A stretch of 63,185 bases of DNA from Candidatus Omnitrophota bacterium (GTDB lineage Bacteria > Omnitrophota > Gorgyraeia > Pluralincolimonadales > Pluralincolimonadaceae): positions 1 through 63,185 of the forward strand of contig JAGONY010000003.1 in assembly GCA_017992785.1 (NCBI GenBank), written 5' to 3'. Numbering within the stretch: position 1 is the first letter of the stretch; each line of letters opens with the position of its first letter. The notes below the pieces were generated by a model. It saw only the letters and a program-made list of their open reading frames with translations, did not search any database and was not told the origin of the DNA. The position numbers were made by a program, and so were the translations under genes. Below, in pieces: positions 41,473-50,389 of this stretch.

Positions 41473-43812
41473 TTAAGATACCGGGGCGGGGACGGTTCTC
41501 CGATCGGCTCCGGAACCGTCCCTGACCAGTTTACCGTTAACGAGTACCTTCCCCTGCGTCACGTTTATATCATACTGCTTGCCCCGGAAGGAACGCTTCA
41601 TGGTGAACCCGTCCCATGAGGCCGGAAGGCGCGGGTCTATCATAAGCCCGTCGAGCGTAGCGCGCACGCCGAGTATCCAGTCGGTGAAGGCGCGGAACAT
41701 CCACGCGGACGTCCCGGTAAGCCACGAATGGCTCCCGCGCCCGAATTGCGGGTGGTCGGGGCCGAAGAGGAACTGGCTGTAGACATACGGCTCGACCCTG
41801 TAGGTTTCCGCGCCGGCTTTCTTCGCAGCGACGACAGGAAGCAGCTTATGGTAATAGCCGAACGCCCTGTCCGCGCGGCCGAGCATCGCCTCGGCGATCA
41901 CCGCCCAGGTATTCGCGTGGCAGAATATGGCGCCATTCTCCTTAATACCCGCGGGATAGTTGATCAGCGAACCGATATCTTCGGGGCTGCTCGTATAGGA
42001 AGGCCAGCATATCCTGATGCCGAGGTCCGTATCGAGGTATTTTTTTACGGAGTCCATGCATTTTATGCCGCGAGCGCGGCCCGCGACACCGCTCAGTACG
42101 GCCCAGCTCTGCGTATTTATATGTATCTTCCCCTCCTCGCATTCCTTCGATCCGACGGGCCGGCCGTCGTCGGTGAATGCCCGCATATACCATTCCCCGT
42201 CCCAAGCGGTATTGTTTATCCGCTGCTTCATTTCGTCGTATATCCTCGTAAAGCCCTTCGCGTCCCCTGTCTTCTCCAGCTCCTCGGCCAATCCGGCCAT
42301 CTGTTTCGCGACATAACAAAGGAACATCGCGACCCACACCGATTCGCCCCTGCCTTTCCTGTCGATGTCGTTGAGGCAGTCGTTCCAGTCCGCGTAGAAC
42401 ATCCTCGGCAGGCCGTGGGGCCCGCAGTTCGCGAGCGTGTAGTTCACCGCCCGGACCATATGCTCGTAGACCGTCCCGCTGGACCCCTCGATATACGGGG
42501 CCTTATCCTCAAGTATCGAGTAATCGCCGGTCTCGCAGATATACGAGTATACGGACGGGATGATCCAGAGGTGGTCGTCGGAATATTTCTTCGGCTCGCC
42601 GGTACCTACCGTCGGGTAAAAGAGGTGGTATGCGTGCCCGTCCTCGTACATGTTCTTCGCGAGCAGGAGGATCTTCTCCTTCACCTGCGGCGCTATCGCG
42701 TGGACGACGCCGAGCGTGTCCTGGCTCGTGTCCCTGAAGCCGATACCGCGGCCGGTGCCGGTGTTATACATGAGCGACGCGTAACGCGACCAGTCGAACG
42801 TAGTCCTCGACTGGTACTGGTTCCATGTGTTTATGTTAGCGTTGACCGCGGCGTCCGGCGTCTCGACCTTCAGTTTCGACGTATATTCCTCCCAGTACTT
42901 TTTGACGCGCTCAAGCTCATGCGAGACATGGCTTTCGTCCGAGTACTTGCGTAATATCCTGTCCGGCGTCAGCTTGTTCTCATACGCGTCGACGCCGAGG
43001 ACGACCGTCACCTCCTTGCGCTCACCGGGCTTGAGCTCGAGGCGCACCGAGAGCGCACCTATTACGTTCCCGCCGGCAACTTTTGAGTTTTTGTGCCTTC
43101 CGGACTTGATCGCTTCCGGGTTCGTCTCGCTGTGGTACCTGCCGATGAACGCTTCCCTCTCGCAATCGTAGCCCCTGACCGCCCGGTTGGTGACGGCGAA
43201 GAACGCCCTGGAAAAGTTGCGCTTAAAATACTCCTTCTTCTTGTTGTAAAAAGAATAATATATCGCCTTGTCGCGGCTGTCGTATTCGGCCATGGAGAAG
43301 TAGTGGAGGTTCGGGTGGAACATGAACTCTTCCGACGCGTCGAAGAGCGCGAACTCAACGTACGGCGTGACCGTTATGGAACGCTCCTCCTTGCCCGTGT
43401 TCGTTATCGCGATGGACCACACTTCGAGGTTGTCATCAAGCGGCACGAAATATGTGGCCTCGCTGGCTATTTTTTCGTTCTCGGAGGATATCCTCGTGTA
43501 TCCGAGGCCGTGCCTGCATTCCCACGCGTCCGGAACCCTGCAGACGGGCTGCCAGCCGGCGGACCAGTATTCTCCCGTCTTCGCGTCCCTGATGTACACA
43601 TACCTGCCCGGCCTGTCGAGCGGCACGTTGTTGTACCTGTACCTGGTTATGCGCTGGTACCTGGGGTCCTCGAAGAAACTGTAGCCGCCGCCGGTCTGAG
43701 ATATCAGCGCCGCATATTTGCCGTTGCAGAGGTAATTTATCCACGGTGTAGGCGTATCGAACCTGTTTATTATGAACTCTTTCCTGTCCCTCGAGAACCC
43801 GCCGTAATCCAT
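41473..43812 (-). CDS. GH94-family glycoside phosphorylase
   Basis: A 779-aa cytoplasmic enzyme of the cellobiose/chitobiose/cyclic-glucan phosphorylase family. N-terminal beta-sandwich starts MDYGGFSRDRKEFIINR and TPTPWINYL. The alpha/alpha-barrel has GIGFRDTSQDTLGVVH and the catalytic Asp in FYADWNDCLN; phosphate-binding residues would lie in SGTSAWMFRA. It splits a beta-glycoside with phosphate to give a sugar-1-phosphate. No signal peptide. The Met at 43812 follows AAAGG by seven bases; upstream in-frame Met codons overlap the operator. The last about 16 residues are encoded by a REP-like palindrome and look non-native. Confidence 0.92.
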   Translation of the reverse strand: MDYGGFSRDRKEFIINRFDTPTPWINYLCNGKYAALISQTGGGYSFFEDPRYQRITRYRYNNVPLDRPGRYVYIRDAKTGEYWSAGWQPVCRVPDAWECRHGLGYTRISSENEKIASEATYFVPLDDNLEVWSIAITNTGKEERSITVTPYVEFALFDASEEFMFHPNLHYFSMAEYDSRDKAIYYSFYNKKKEYFKRNFSRAFFAVTNRAVRGYDCEREAFIGRYHSETNPEAIKSGRHKNSKVAGGNVIGALSVRLELKPGERKEVTVVLGVDAYENKLTPDRILRKYSDESHVSHELERVKKYWEEYTSKLKVETPDAAVNANINTWNQYQSRTTFDWSRYASLMYNTGTGRGIGFRDTSQDTLGVVHAIAPQVKEKILLLAKNMYEDGHAYHLFYPTVGTGEPKKYSDDHLWIIPSVYSYICETGDYSILEDKAPYIEGSSGTVYEHMVRAVNYTLANCGPHGLPRMFYADWNDCLNDIDRKGRGESVWVAMFLCYVAKQMAGLAEELEKTGDAKGFTRIYDEMKQRINNTAWDGEWYMRAFTDDGRPVGSKECEEGKIHINTQSWAVLSGVAGRARGIKCMDSVKKYLDTDLGIRICWPSYTSSPEDIGSLINYPAGIKENGAIFCHANTWAVIAEAMLGRADRAFGYYHKLLPVVAAKKAGAETYRVEPYVYSQFLFGPDHPQFGRGSHSWLTGTSAWMFRAFTDWILGVRATLDGLMIDPRLPASWDGFTMKRSFRGKQYDINVTQGKVLVNGKLVRDGSGADRRTVPAPVS
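41489..41522. repeat. REP-like palindrome at the 3' end of the GH94 gene
   Basis: GGGACGGTTC (41489-41498) and GAACCGTCCC (41513-41522), 10-bp perfect arms with a 14-nt loop, inside the final codons of GH94. The flanking AAAAGTGTCCCTTAAG resembles sequences seen around RAYT-associated REP elements. It probably supplied the present stop codon. Confidence 0.7.
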
Positions 43813-43828
43813 ATCGTTGCCTTTCATA

Positions 43829-43851
43829 TATACTGGTTGTATACCATATGT
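43829..43851. promoter_or_regulatory. Operator A of the shared glycan regulon motif, upstream of GH94
   Basis: TATACTGG-TTGTATA-CCATATGT. The left half is identical to operator C, and the core GTATACCA is shared by all three sites. It lies 16 bp upstream of the GH94 start codon and overlaps a possible -10 (TATACA on the minus strand). The regulator gene is the immediate upstream neighbour. Confidence 0.7.
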
Positions 43852-43899
43852 ATTCAAAAAAAACTGCGCGTTGCCTGCGGGTCCGGCTTCCCGCGCGCG

Positions 43900-45039
43900 T
43901 TATTTCGGCTTCGCGCTCGATTCCCTCACGACGAGGTCGACGGGTATCACTTCTTTTGTCGCGATATTTATACGCCCTTCTATCCTGTCTATGAGTTTCT
44001 TGAGCGCTATCGAGCCCATCTCCTCCTTCGGCACGTTAACGGTGGTCAGCGGCGGGGTGGAGAGCGCGGCCCATTCTATGTTATCGAAACCTACGATCGA
44101 TATGTCGCGCGGTACCGAAAGGCCGCTCTTGTCGCGTATGGCCTTCATCGCGCCCATCGCCGCCTCGTCGTTTATCGCGAAGACCGCGGTCGGAAGCGGG
44201 CTCTTCTTCAGTATCTTCTCCATCGCCTTATACCCTTCCTCGACCATGTAGTAAGCTTCTATGACGAGGCCGTCGTCGTATTTTATGCCGGCTTCCTGCA
44301 AGGCCGCCTTATAGCCCTCGAGCCTGCCTATCGACGCGGGCTGGTCCTGCAGTGGCGCGCGTATCATTGCGATGCGTTTGTGGCCGAGGTCCGTAAGGTG
44401 TTTTACGGCCAGGTATCCTCCGAGACGGTTGTCGGGTATGACCGAATCTATCGCGGGCTTCGAGATCTCGTTATCTACGAGGACGAGCGGGAATTTCTTG
44501 TCATAGAGGCTCAGGACCGTCGTGCGGTCGAGCCCCCCGATGACGATGATGCCGTCGACGTTGTTCTCCGACGCCCATCTCGCGATATCGCGCTCGTCTT
44601 TGACCGAGGTCACGAAATTGAACGAGAGCGTGCAGCCCATCCGCAGGGCTTCCTTCTGCATCGTCGAGAATATGCCGACATAGTAGGGGCTCAATATGGG
44701 CGATTGCGAGGTCGGGTTAAGGCGCCTCAGTACGCATGCGATGTTCTTGCGCCCCGACCGGCGTTTCATCGACGAAAGGGCATGGGCTTTCTGCAGCCCT
44801 TCCGCGTCCGAGACGAACGTCCCGGTGCCGGGTACGGAATACAGAAAGCCCTCCCTTATCAGTTGCGCGATGCCGCGCCTTAACGTGATACGGTTGATCC
44901 CGTGCTCCTTGCTGAGGATGCGCTCCGAAGGTATCGGTTCGCCGGGCTTGAACTGGCCGGACTGGACCTGTTTGCGCAGTATGTCGGCGAACTGCTGGTA
45001 GAAGAACTTTCCGCTCGACTTGTCTACCTTCGGGCTCAC
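43900..45039 (-). CDS. GntR/LacI hybrid transcription regulator (AraR-like)
   Basis: A 379-aa regulator. Residues 10-78 form a GntR winged helix (ILRKQVQSGQFKPGEPIPSERILSKE, VPGTGTFVSD), not a LacI helix-turn-helix. Residues 98-375 form a LacI/PurR periplasmic-binding-like ligand domain (YYVGIFSTMQKEALRMG, DGIIVIGG, FPLVLVDNE, LTDLGHKRIAMI, AVFAINDEAAMGAM, SIVGFDNIEWA). This architecture occurs in AraR of B. subtilis. It is third in the operon GH26-CBM-regulator, behind operator B, and next to operator A, so autoregulation and control of GH94 are likely. The ligand is probably a mannose- or glucose-containing oligosaccharide or phosphate. Confidence 0.93.
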   Translation of the reverse strand: MSPKVDKSSGKFFYQQFADILRKQVQSGQFKPGEPIPSERILSKEHGINRITLRRGIAQLIREGFLYSVPGTGTFVSDAEGLQKAHALSSMKRRSGRKNIACVLRRLNPTSQSPILSPYYVGIFSTMQKEALRMGCTLSFNFVTSVKDERDIARWASENNVDGIIVIGGLDRTTVLSLYDKKFPLVLVDNEISKPAIDSVIPDNRLGGYLAVKHLTDLGHKRIAMIRAPLQDQPASIGRLEGYKAALQEAGIKYDDGLVIEAYYMVEEGYKAMEKILKKSPLPTAVFAINDEAAMGAMKAIRDKSGLSVPRDISIVGFDNIEWAALSTPPLTTVNVPKEEMGSIALKKLIDRIEGRINIATKEVIPVDLVVRESSAKPK

Positions 45040-45051
45040 GGGCCTCTCCTT

Positions 45052-45675
45052 CTATTTGATATCGACGACTTTGAGCTCGTCGATATGTATCGTGACTGAT
45101 TTCTTGCCCTTGTTGTAAGCCGGGCCCACGGCGAACTTTATCTCCTTGAGTTCGGCGGGGTTGAAATCTATGTTTGTAACCATCTTGTTGTTGTTCGCGT
45201 CCCAGTACTGCCCCTTCTTCGGATAGGCGGTGAAAGGTATGACCACCTTCTGCCATTCCTTTGTCAACCTGACAAAGTTCGGGGTCGCCATGACGCCGAT
45301 CTCAACCTTGTTCCCGTCGCTGTCGTCCGCGTCTATCAGCAGGACCTCGAAGTTCTCCCCGCCTTCCGCGCCTTTCGCCCAGAATTCTATACCCGGCTTC
45401 TTATACTGCGTGAGGTCCACGAGCGGATAGTGGCCTACCGCCGCGCCGGACCACTGCGTGCAGTCAAGCGTCGCCGTTAGGCAGGCATCGCCCGACTTGG
45501 CGCCCGTCTTGCTGATCTCGAACTCCGTGCCGCCGCCGTAAACGTATTTATACTGGCCGTTCGACTCATCTATCACGTCGATATAATAATCTACCGTCTC
45601 GGCCTGCGCCAACCTGGCTGCGCCTACCAGCGCCAAACCGCACAAGAACATTACCGCAAACACCCTCTTTCCCAT
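45052..45675 (-). CDS. Secreted CBM/CIA30-like carbohydrate-binding protein
   Basis: A 207-aa secreted protein with a signal peptide (VFAVMFLCGLALVGAARLAQA). Then comes a single jelly-roll-type domain: YVYGGGTEFEISKTGAKSGD, KKPGIEFWAKGAEGGE, VRLTKEWQKVVIPFTAYP, KEIKFAVGPAYNKGKKSVTIHIDEL. This matches the CBM11/CIA30-like pattern in which a FDD- or HIDE-type final strand closes the sandwich. It starts 2 bp after GH26 and ends 12 bp before the regulator gene, so it likely binds the polymer attacked by GH26. Confidence 0.78.
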   Translation of the reverse strand: MGKRVFAVMFLCGLALVGAARLAQAETVDYYIDVIDESNGQYKYVYGGGTEFEISKTGAKSGDACLTATLDCTQWSGAAVGHYPLVDLTQYKKPGIEFWAKGAEGGENFEVLLIDADDSDGNKVEIGVMATPNFVRLTKEWQKVVIPFTAYPKKGQYWDANNNKMVTNIDFNPAELKEIKFAVGPAYNKGKKSVTIHIDELKVVDIK

Positions 45676-45677
45676 CT

Positions 45678-47411
45678 TTACTGCCCCCTTTCTTTGAATA
45701 CGACAAAGCCCCACTGGCAAGGTTCCTCATAAAATCTCTCGTCCCCCGAGAGGACCATCTGAGTGTGCCTGTCCTTAGTGTCCGAATCATTCAGTGCCGC
45801 GTTGAAACTTACCTTCATGCCTGGCGCCGGCGCGAAATCCTGCGAGAACGACTTCCACGGCACCACCGCTTCTATAATATATCCGCCTCCCGCGCCCTGC
45901 GCGGCTTCCGGCTTATATACCGCCGACTGCACGCCTTCGACCCTGTTCTTCAGCTGCCATGACCATCTCTGCGGTATCACTTCTTTCCTGTTGCCGGTGC
46001 TGAAACCGATCTGGTAATCCGCAGCGTCGAAAGCCATCCTGTCGGGGTCGGCATTCGGGTCGAGGCTGAACGCGATCTCGAAACTGTCGCCGTTCCATAT
46101 CGCGTCGCCGCGCTTATCGTTGATAAAGGGCTTGTCATCCTTTACCTTGGCCGCGACATAAAGGTTCGCATCGTCCCACATCAGGTATACTTCCGCGCTG
46201 ATATCTTCGGGGCCTTTCCAGATATCCTGGCCCATGACCACGTTCCTTTTATCGCTTATAACGACCGGCGCGACCCCTTCCCATTCCGAGAGGTCGCCGT
46301 CCGCCGTGACGGGCGCCGCCGCTTTTATCACTTCTATGACCGGCCTTGCGTATTCCGCCTGCGGGACGGGCCTGAGTTCCGTCGAGACGCCCTCCGGGAG
46401 CTTGAACCCTTTCAGCAATTTGGAAAAATACACCGGATCGCTCTTGAAATACGGGTCGGATATCGCTTCCGAGAACGCTTTGAGTATATCATTTTTCCCG
46501 TGAAGCCGCCAGTCGCATTCCTTCTTTATATTGAACCACACTATGGCCTTCACGCGCGGGAAATCCTGCTTGAGCGAAACGAAGGCGTCTTTTATCCATT
46601 GCACCTTGTCGCCGCCGGCATCCCCCGAAGCGAACTCGCCTATCATTATCGGCTTGCCGGGATATTTCTCCGTCAATTGCTTATAACGCTTCGCGAATAT
46701 CTTCTCGAACGGGTTCCAGCGGCTCCACTTCTCGGCCGTGCCCCAGTTGTAGCCGTCTATGGATACCCAGTCGACGTAATTGTCCCCGGGGTAATAATTG
46801 CTGTAGGTGTTCCACTGGGTCCACGGGACCTCGGTATCCATGACGCACCATACCCATATCGCGTTGTCGGCGCCGACCTCTTTGAAGAGGTCGTATACAT
46901 GGCGCCACGCCTTTATATACTTCTTCGGGTCCTTTTTGTTCTGGGCGCCGGACCACGGATACCAGTTGCCGTCCATCTCGTGGCCCATGCGCAGGAAATA
47001 CGATGTCCCGAGCCGCTTGCCGCGTTTCGCGAACGTCCTTATGTATTCGTCGTACTGCCCGTTGATTATGTTGTCGAGATAGATTATGTCCTTGCCGTCC
47101 TTCTTTATCCAGGGTTCCCACGTGACGTGGGGTATGGCTCCGTAGTCGACGATCGCCTGGCAGTCCTCCAGCGGGAAGATCTTCTGCCAGTCGATATAGA
47201 ACATTACGGAACCGGATTTCTTGTTCGCGGCGGCGTCGAAACGGTTTATCGGCGCGATGCGGATCGGGGTGTTCTCCATGAATATGCCCCAGAGACATCC
47301 CTCGGGCTCGTCCTTCGCGGCGGGAGCGGCGGCCGCCCCATGCGCCGTACTGCAGAAGGCGAAGAGCGCGATAAACAGGAATAGCGGGATCATGGCCGGT
47401 ATTAATCTCAT
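45678..47411 (-). CDS. Secreted GH26-type beta-mannanase with C-terminal CBM9
   Basis: A 577-aa secreted enzyme: signal peptide (1-25), GH26-type TIM barrel with the acid/base Glu in RMGHEMDGNWYPW (E145) and the nucleophile Glu in IMIGEFASG (E259), and a C-terminal CBM9 domain from about 370 (WKGPEDISAEVYLMWDDANLYVAAK cut, IWNGDSFEIAFSLD, GGYIIEAVVPW). GH26 enzymes cleave beta-mannans, and some cleave beta-1,3/1,4-glucan or xylan. First gene of the operon carrying the hybrid regulator; operator B overlaps its promoter. Confidence 0.88.
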   Translation of the reverse strand: MRLIPAMIPLFLFIALFAFCSTAHGAAAAPAAKDEPEGCLWGIFMENTPIRIAPINRFDAAANKKSGSVMFYIDWQKIFPLEDCQAIVDYGAIPHVTWEPWIKKDGKDIIYLDNIINGQYDEYIRTFAKRGKRLGTSYFLRMGHEMDGNWYPWSGAQNKKDPKKYIKAWRHVYDLFKEVGADNAIWVWCVMDTEVPWTQWNTYSNYYPGDNYVDWVSIDGYNWGTAEKWSRWNPFEKIFAKRYKQLTEKYPGKPIMIGEFASGDAGGDKVQWIKDAFVSLKQDFPRVKAIVWFNIKKECDWRLHGKNDILKAFSEAISDPYFKSDPVYFSKLLKGFKLPEGVSTELRPVPQAEYARPVIEVIKAAAPVTADGDLSEWEGVAPVVISDKRNVVMGQDIWKGPEDISAEVYLMWDDANLYVAAKVKDDKPFINDKRGDAIWNGDSFEIAFSLDPNADPDRMAFDAADYQIGFSTGNRKEVIPQRWSWQLKNRVEGVQSAVYKPEAAQGAGGGYIIEAVVPWKSFSQDFAPAPGMKVSFNAALNDSDTKDRHTQMVLSGDERFYEEPCQWGFVVFKERGQ

Positions 47412-47424
47412 TGTTTTTCCTTTC

Positions 47425-47461
47425 TATACAGGTAGTATACCACATTATTCGTAAAATGCAA
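47425..47461 (-). promoter_or_regulatory. Promoter and operator B of the GH26 operon
   Basis: Minus strand TTGCAT (47461-47456), a 16-nt spacer and TATACT (47439-47434). The operator TATACAGG-TAGTATA-CCACATTA (plus strand, 47425-47447) covers the -10 box, so a bound repressor would block polymerase. The core GTATACCA is the same as in operators A and C. Confidence 0.7.
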
Positions 47462-47466
47462 ATATT

Positions 47467-48117
47467 TTACATGGCCCTGCCGGCGCGCAGGGAGGCGGTA
47501 TATGCTCCGCATCTCTTGTATCCGGCCCACGCCTCGCCGCTTGCCTTCGGGTCGGGTTCTATCTCCGAGACGATAAGATAGCACATCATCGCCGCCTGCG
47601 CGTATTCCGCGCGGTCGGGGCCGTCGCAGGCCTTTGAAAGGACTTCGTAATACTTCGCCGCCTCGAGATAGCGCTTCGATGCCTGCTTACCGTCTTCGGC
47701 CTTTTTTGAACGGAGTTCCGCGATTATCTGCTCCGCGCCCCTTCCCGGCTCAATCCCCGGCAGCGCGAGAAGGCCCGACATTCCGGCGTCGCATAGCGCT
47801 TTGCCGTCTTCAACCGGCGTGCGGGTATCCTCCGGGGGGCTGTACCCCTCGGCGACAGCAAAGCATCCCTTCGCCTGTATAAAATACCTGTATTTTTTAA
47901 GCGGTATATCGTGCTCGTTCGCTCGCTTCATGAGCTTCTTCGCCAGTTCCAGGTATTCACGGCAGCATGACTCGCGCTCCTGCTTATCCTCGATGCGGTT
48001 GATCTTGTCGATCGCGGCCTTTACGTCGGAATCGCAGTTCGGTATTAACATGCTGTCGTCGGCAGCGCAGGCCGCCGAACATAACATCACCGCAAACGCC
48101 AATACGAGCCTATTCAT
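47467..48117 (-). CDS. Exported Cys-rich helical protein of unknown function
   Basis: A 216-aa protein with a signal peptide (LVLAFAVMLCSAACAADD), nine or more cysteines in the mature part including CCREYLELAKK, and predicted helical pairs (KYYEVLSKACDGPDRAEYAQAAMMCYLI) reminiscent of TPR helices. I do not recognise a family. AAGGAGG precedes the ATG. It lies 11 bp after the GspK/PilX-like gene and may be co-transcribed with it. Confidence 0.7.
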   Translation of the reverse strand: MNRLVLAFAVMLCSAACAADDSMLIPNCDSDVKAAIDKINRIEDKQERESCCREYLELAKKLMKRANEHDIPLKKYRYFIQAKGCFAVAEGYSPPEDTRTPVEDGKALCDAGMSGLLALPGIEPGRGAEQIIAELRSKKAEDGKQASKRYLEAAKYYEVLSKACDGPDRAEYAQAAMMCYLIVSEIEPDPKASGEAWAGYKRCGAYTASLRAGRAM

Positions 48118-48128
48118 ACGTTGCCTCC

Positions 48129-50282
48129 TTATTGCCAGTAGACGACCTGCGTCCTCGGCATGAACGAGACGGTGACATCTTCAAGGACCGCGGTCTCGCT
48201 GTACCAGGGCTTTGTCGCCGCGAGGGAATTATCATTGGAGACAAAATTCGCCCTGTACTGTATCGATGATGCCGCGGGTGATGTGATCCCGCCGTTCGCG
48301 CCAACCGCCTGCCATGTATTCCCGCCGTCAACGCTTGTAAGCAGGTCGATCTTTTCCGATGCCGCGTTCGCCGTGGACGGGACCGTTACGGTGCCCGCGA
48401 CGGAACCCCATGCGACGACTGCGCCGGCGCTTTTCGGGACGGACACATAATAACCGTCCTGCGGTATTACCCTGACATTGTCAAAAGCCGGCAGGTGGTA
48501 TTCCCCGTATAACCTCACGAGACCGGCCGCGCTCGTCCCGGCGCCGTTGATATTAGAGAAAATATAATTGCCTTCCTGTATCCTGCCGGAAGAAGCGTTA
48601 TAATAAGCCCAGTAGGCCCTGTTCTGGCACACTATGCGCAGCGTCTTGCGCAGGACGTATGGCTCCGAGTAATTGGCCCAGGAAGGGCTTGCCCATATAT
48701 GCAGCATCCCCGTGTGGGGCAGTGGCCCGGGATCGACTCCGTAAGCGGCGCCCTGCTGCATGTCCTCAAGGTAATAGCTCGCGTCGCCCGCGCTCGTCCT
48801 CTTGAAGACGATCCTGCCGACGTCGTTCTGGAACCTGAAAGCGTATAATGCCGGGTTTGTAATGGGATACTCGTAATCGATCAGCTCTGCCGCGTCCCAC
48901 CAGAACCTCATTCGCATGTCATATACCCTTATCTTGTCATCTATATATACCTGCGCGCTGTGGTTCGTCCACATCCATCTTGCGGACGCCTCGCGGCCGA
49001 GGTCGCAGGTCGGCCATAATTTTGTGTTGTCGGAGGTCTCGGTGTCGTACTGGCCGATAACCGTCGTGTTCCATATCCCGTCCCTCGGGTTCCATTCGTT
49101 ATTCGTCCAGTCGGTCTGCCCGCCGACATTGCCGTCAATGTTCTCGGTAAAGTTGTCCCAGAAACCGGCCTTTACAGACCCTTTTATCGTGTCGTAACCC
49201 GTGGCGGCGGCGCCGTTCCAGTCCTGGTCGGACCTCACCGGGCAGCTGTCCATGAAATTTACCCGGGCCATCTCGCCGTTCGACATATCCCCTTCCCCCG
49301 CGCCGGAAGCCCAGTTGTCGTTGCGCCAGGGCTGCGCGAACTGGTCCTTTGTCGTCTCGTTCCATATATCGAATATTTTTATCACCGCGCGGGCCTGCCT
49401 TGACGCAACGGCAATTCCCGCGATATTCTGTACGGCCCCCAGCGACGCTACCTCGTAATAACCCCCGGAATTGAAGCAGAACTCCGTCGAATAGGCCGCC
49501 GGTTTAGTCCTGTTCGGGTTCACGCCGTCCTTGACATCCCTGCTCTCCGAAGGGCTCAGCCCGATATAGCTGTCAATGAACATGTCGTACTGCTGCCAAC
49601 CGGTGAACGGCCTCGCGGCTATGATCGCCTGCGCAAGGCCCTGCGCTTTTGCGTCGCTGCTGACAAAGCCGCGCAAAACAGCCCGGAGGACCGGCTCCGG
49701 GGCGGTATTGATATTGACCGGCGCCCTCTCCTCCGGAGTTGTATCGTCGGGCAGGAACGTATTCGGGTCCTTGTAACCGTATAACGTGATATATTCCTTT
49801 ATCGAGTTATATTTTGCGGCGCTTATCCCCGCCCGGCACTTTATCTCTTCCTTGGTGGTATAGGGGGCGTTATCGACGACCGCCTGGCACTCCGCGGAGG
49901 TGAGCGGGCCTCCGAGGGCAGCGTTAAGGTCCTGCATCAGCTGCCCGAGCTTGCTGTTCCCCGAATTGTTCACGTTGATCTGCCTAGCGCAATCGATCAC
50001 CGTGACCGTACAGCCGCCGTCAGAATAACCGGAATACCACGCCTCCGAGGACGTATCGAAAGCGGAATTTGCGGCTCCTTCCGGGCCATATTTGAGTTCG
50101 GCCACGGCCCTGGCGATACCGGCTTCCGCGATATAGCGCGCCTTAACGCCTCTCGAGTAGTTCGCGGCCTCCTTTCCGGCTAACAGCATGTTCACGGCAA
50201 AGGTCGTGCCTATCAGCGCCATCAGCGATAATACGCCGACCACGAGTATCAGCGCCACGCCCTTCCTTCCGGATATCCTCAT
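48129..50282 (-). CDS. Large pilin-like protein, GspK/PilX type
   Basis: A 717-aa protein with a type IV prepilin start: short basic leader ISGRKG, then the hydrophobic VALILVVGVLSLMALIGTTFAV helix, followed by ARYIAEAGIARAVAEL, the usual continuation of PilX and GspK. Residues 100-220 resemble the GspK SAM-like domain (TSAECQAVVDNAPYTTKEEI, RAPVNINTAPEPVLRAVL). The roughly 480-residue C-terminal part is unrecognised and rich in Trp, Asn and Tyr, perhaps a large surface domain. Met at 50282 is preferred over GTG 50288 on ribosome-site spacing. No gspE or gspF neighbours are in the window. Confidence 0.8.
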   Translation of the reverse strand: MRISGRKGVALILVVGVLSLMALIGTTFAVNMLLAGKEAANYSRGVKARYIAEAGIARAVAELKYGPEGAANSAFDTSSEAWYSGYSDGGCTVTVIDCARQINVNNSGNSKLGQLMQDLNAALGGPLTSAECQAVVDNAPYTTKEEIKCRAGISAAKYNSIKEYITLYGYKDPNTFLPDDTTPEERAPVNINTAPEPVLRAVLRGFVSSDAKAQGLAQAIIAARPFTGWQQYDMFIDSYIGLSPSESRDVKDGVNPNRTKPAAYSTEFCFNSGGYYEVASLGAVQNIAGIAVASRQARAVIKIFDIWNETTKDQFAQPWRNDNWASGAGEGDMSNGEMARVNFMDSCPVRSDQDWNGAAATGYDTIKGSVKAGFWDNFTENIDGNVGGQTDWTNNEWNPRDGIWNTTVIGQYDTETSDNTKLWPTCDLGREASARWMWTNHSAQVYIDDKIRVYDMRMRFWWDAAELIDYEYPITNPALYAFRFQNDVGRIVFKRTSAGDASYYLEDMQQGAAYGVDPGPLPHTGMLHIWASPSWANYSEPYVLRKTLRIVCQNRAYWAYYNASSGRIQEGNYIFSNINGAGTSAAGLVRLYGEYHLPAFDNVRVIPQDGYYVSVPKSAGAVVAWGSVAGTVTVPSTANAASEKIDLLTSVDGGNTWQAVGANGGITSPAASSIQYRANFVSNDNSLAATKPWYSETAVLEDVTVSFMPRTQVVYWQ

Positions 50283-50307
50283 CGCCACGCCCTATCCCAT
50301 TAAACAG

Positions 50308-50359
50308 CCGAGGGAGGCCTGAGAGTTGGGGGACTGCATTACTATCAGACCTCCCTCGG
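50308..50359 (-). terminator. Stem-loop after the PEP-CTERM gene
   Basis: CCGAGGGAGG (50308-50317) and CCTCCCTCGG (50350-50359), a 10-bp perfect stem with a 32-nt loop, between the PEP-CTERM stop and the pilin-like gene. On the minus strand it is followed by CTGTTTAATG, a weak T-run. It could be an inefficient terminator or a stabilising 3' hairpin. Confidence 0.5.
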
Positions 50360-50389
50360 ATGCCCTAAGCTGCCTGATCTAAGAAGCCG

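Noticed and set aside
47451-47470. GTAAAAT-N6-ATTTTAC inverted repeat as a terminator
   Set aside because: It is AT-only, has no GC stem, and coincides with the -35 region of the GH26 promoter; it may be chance.
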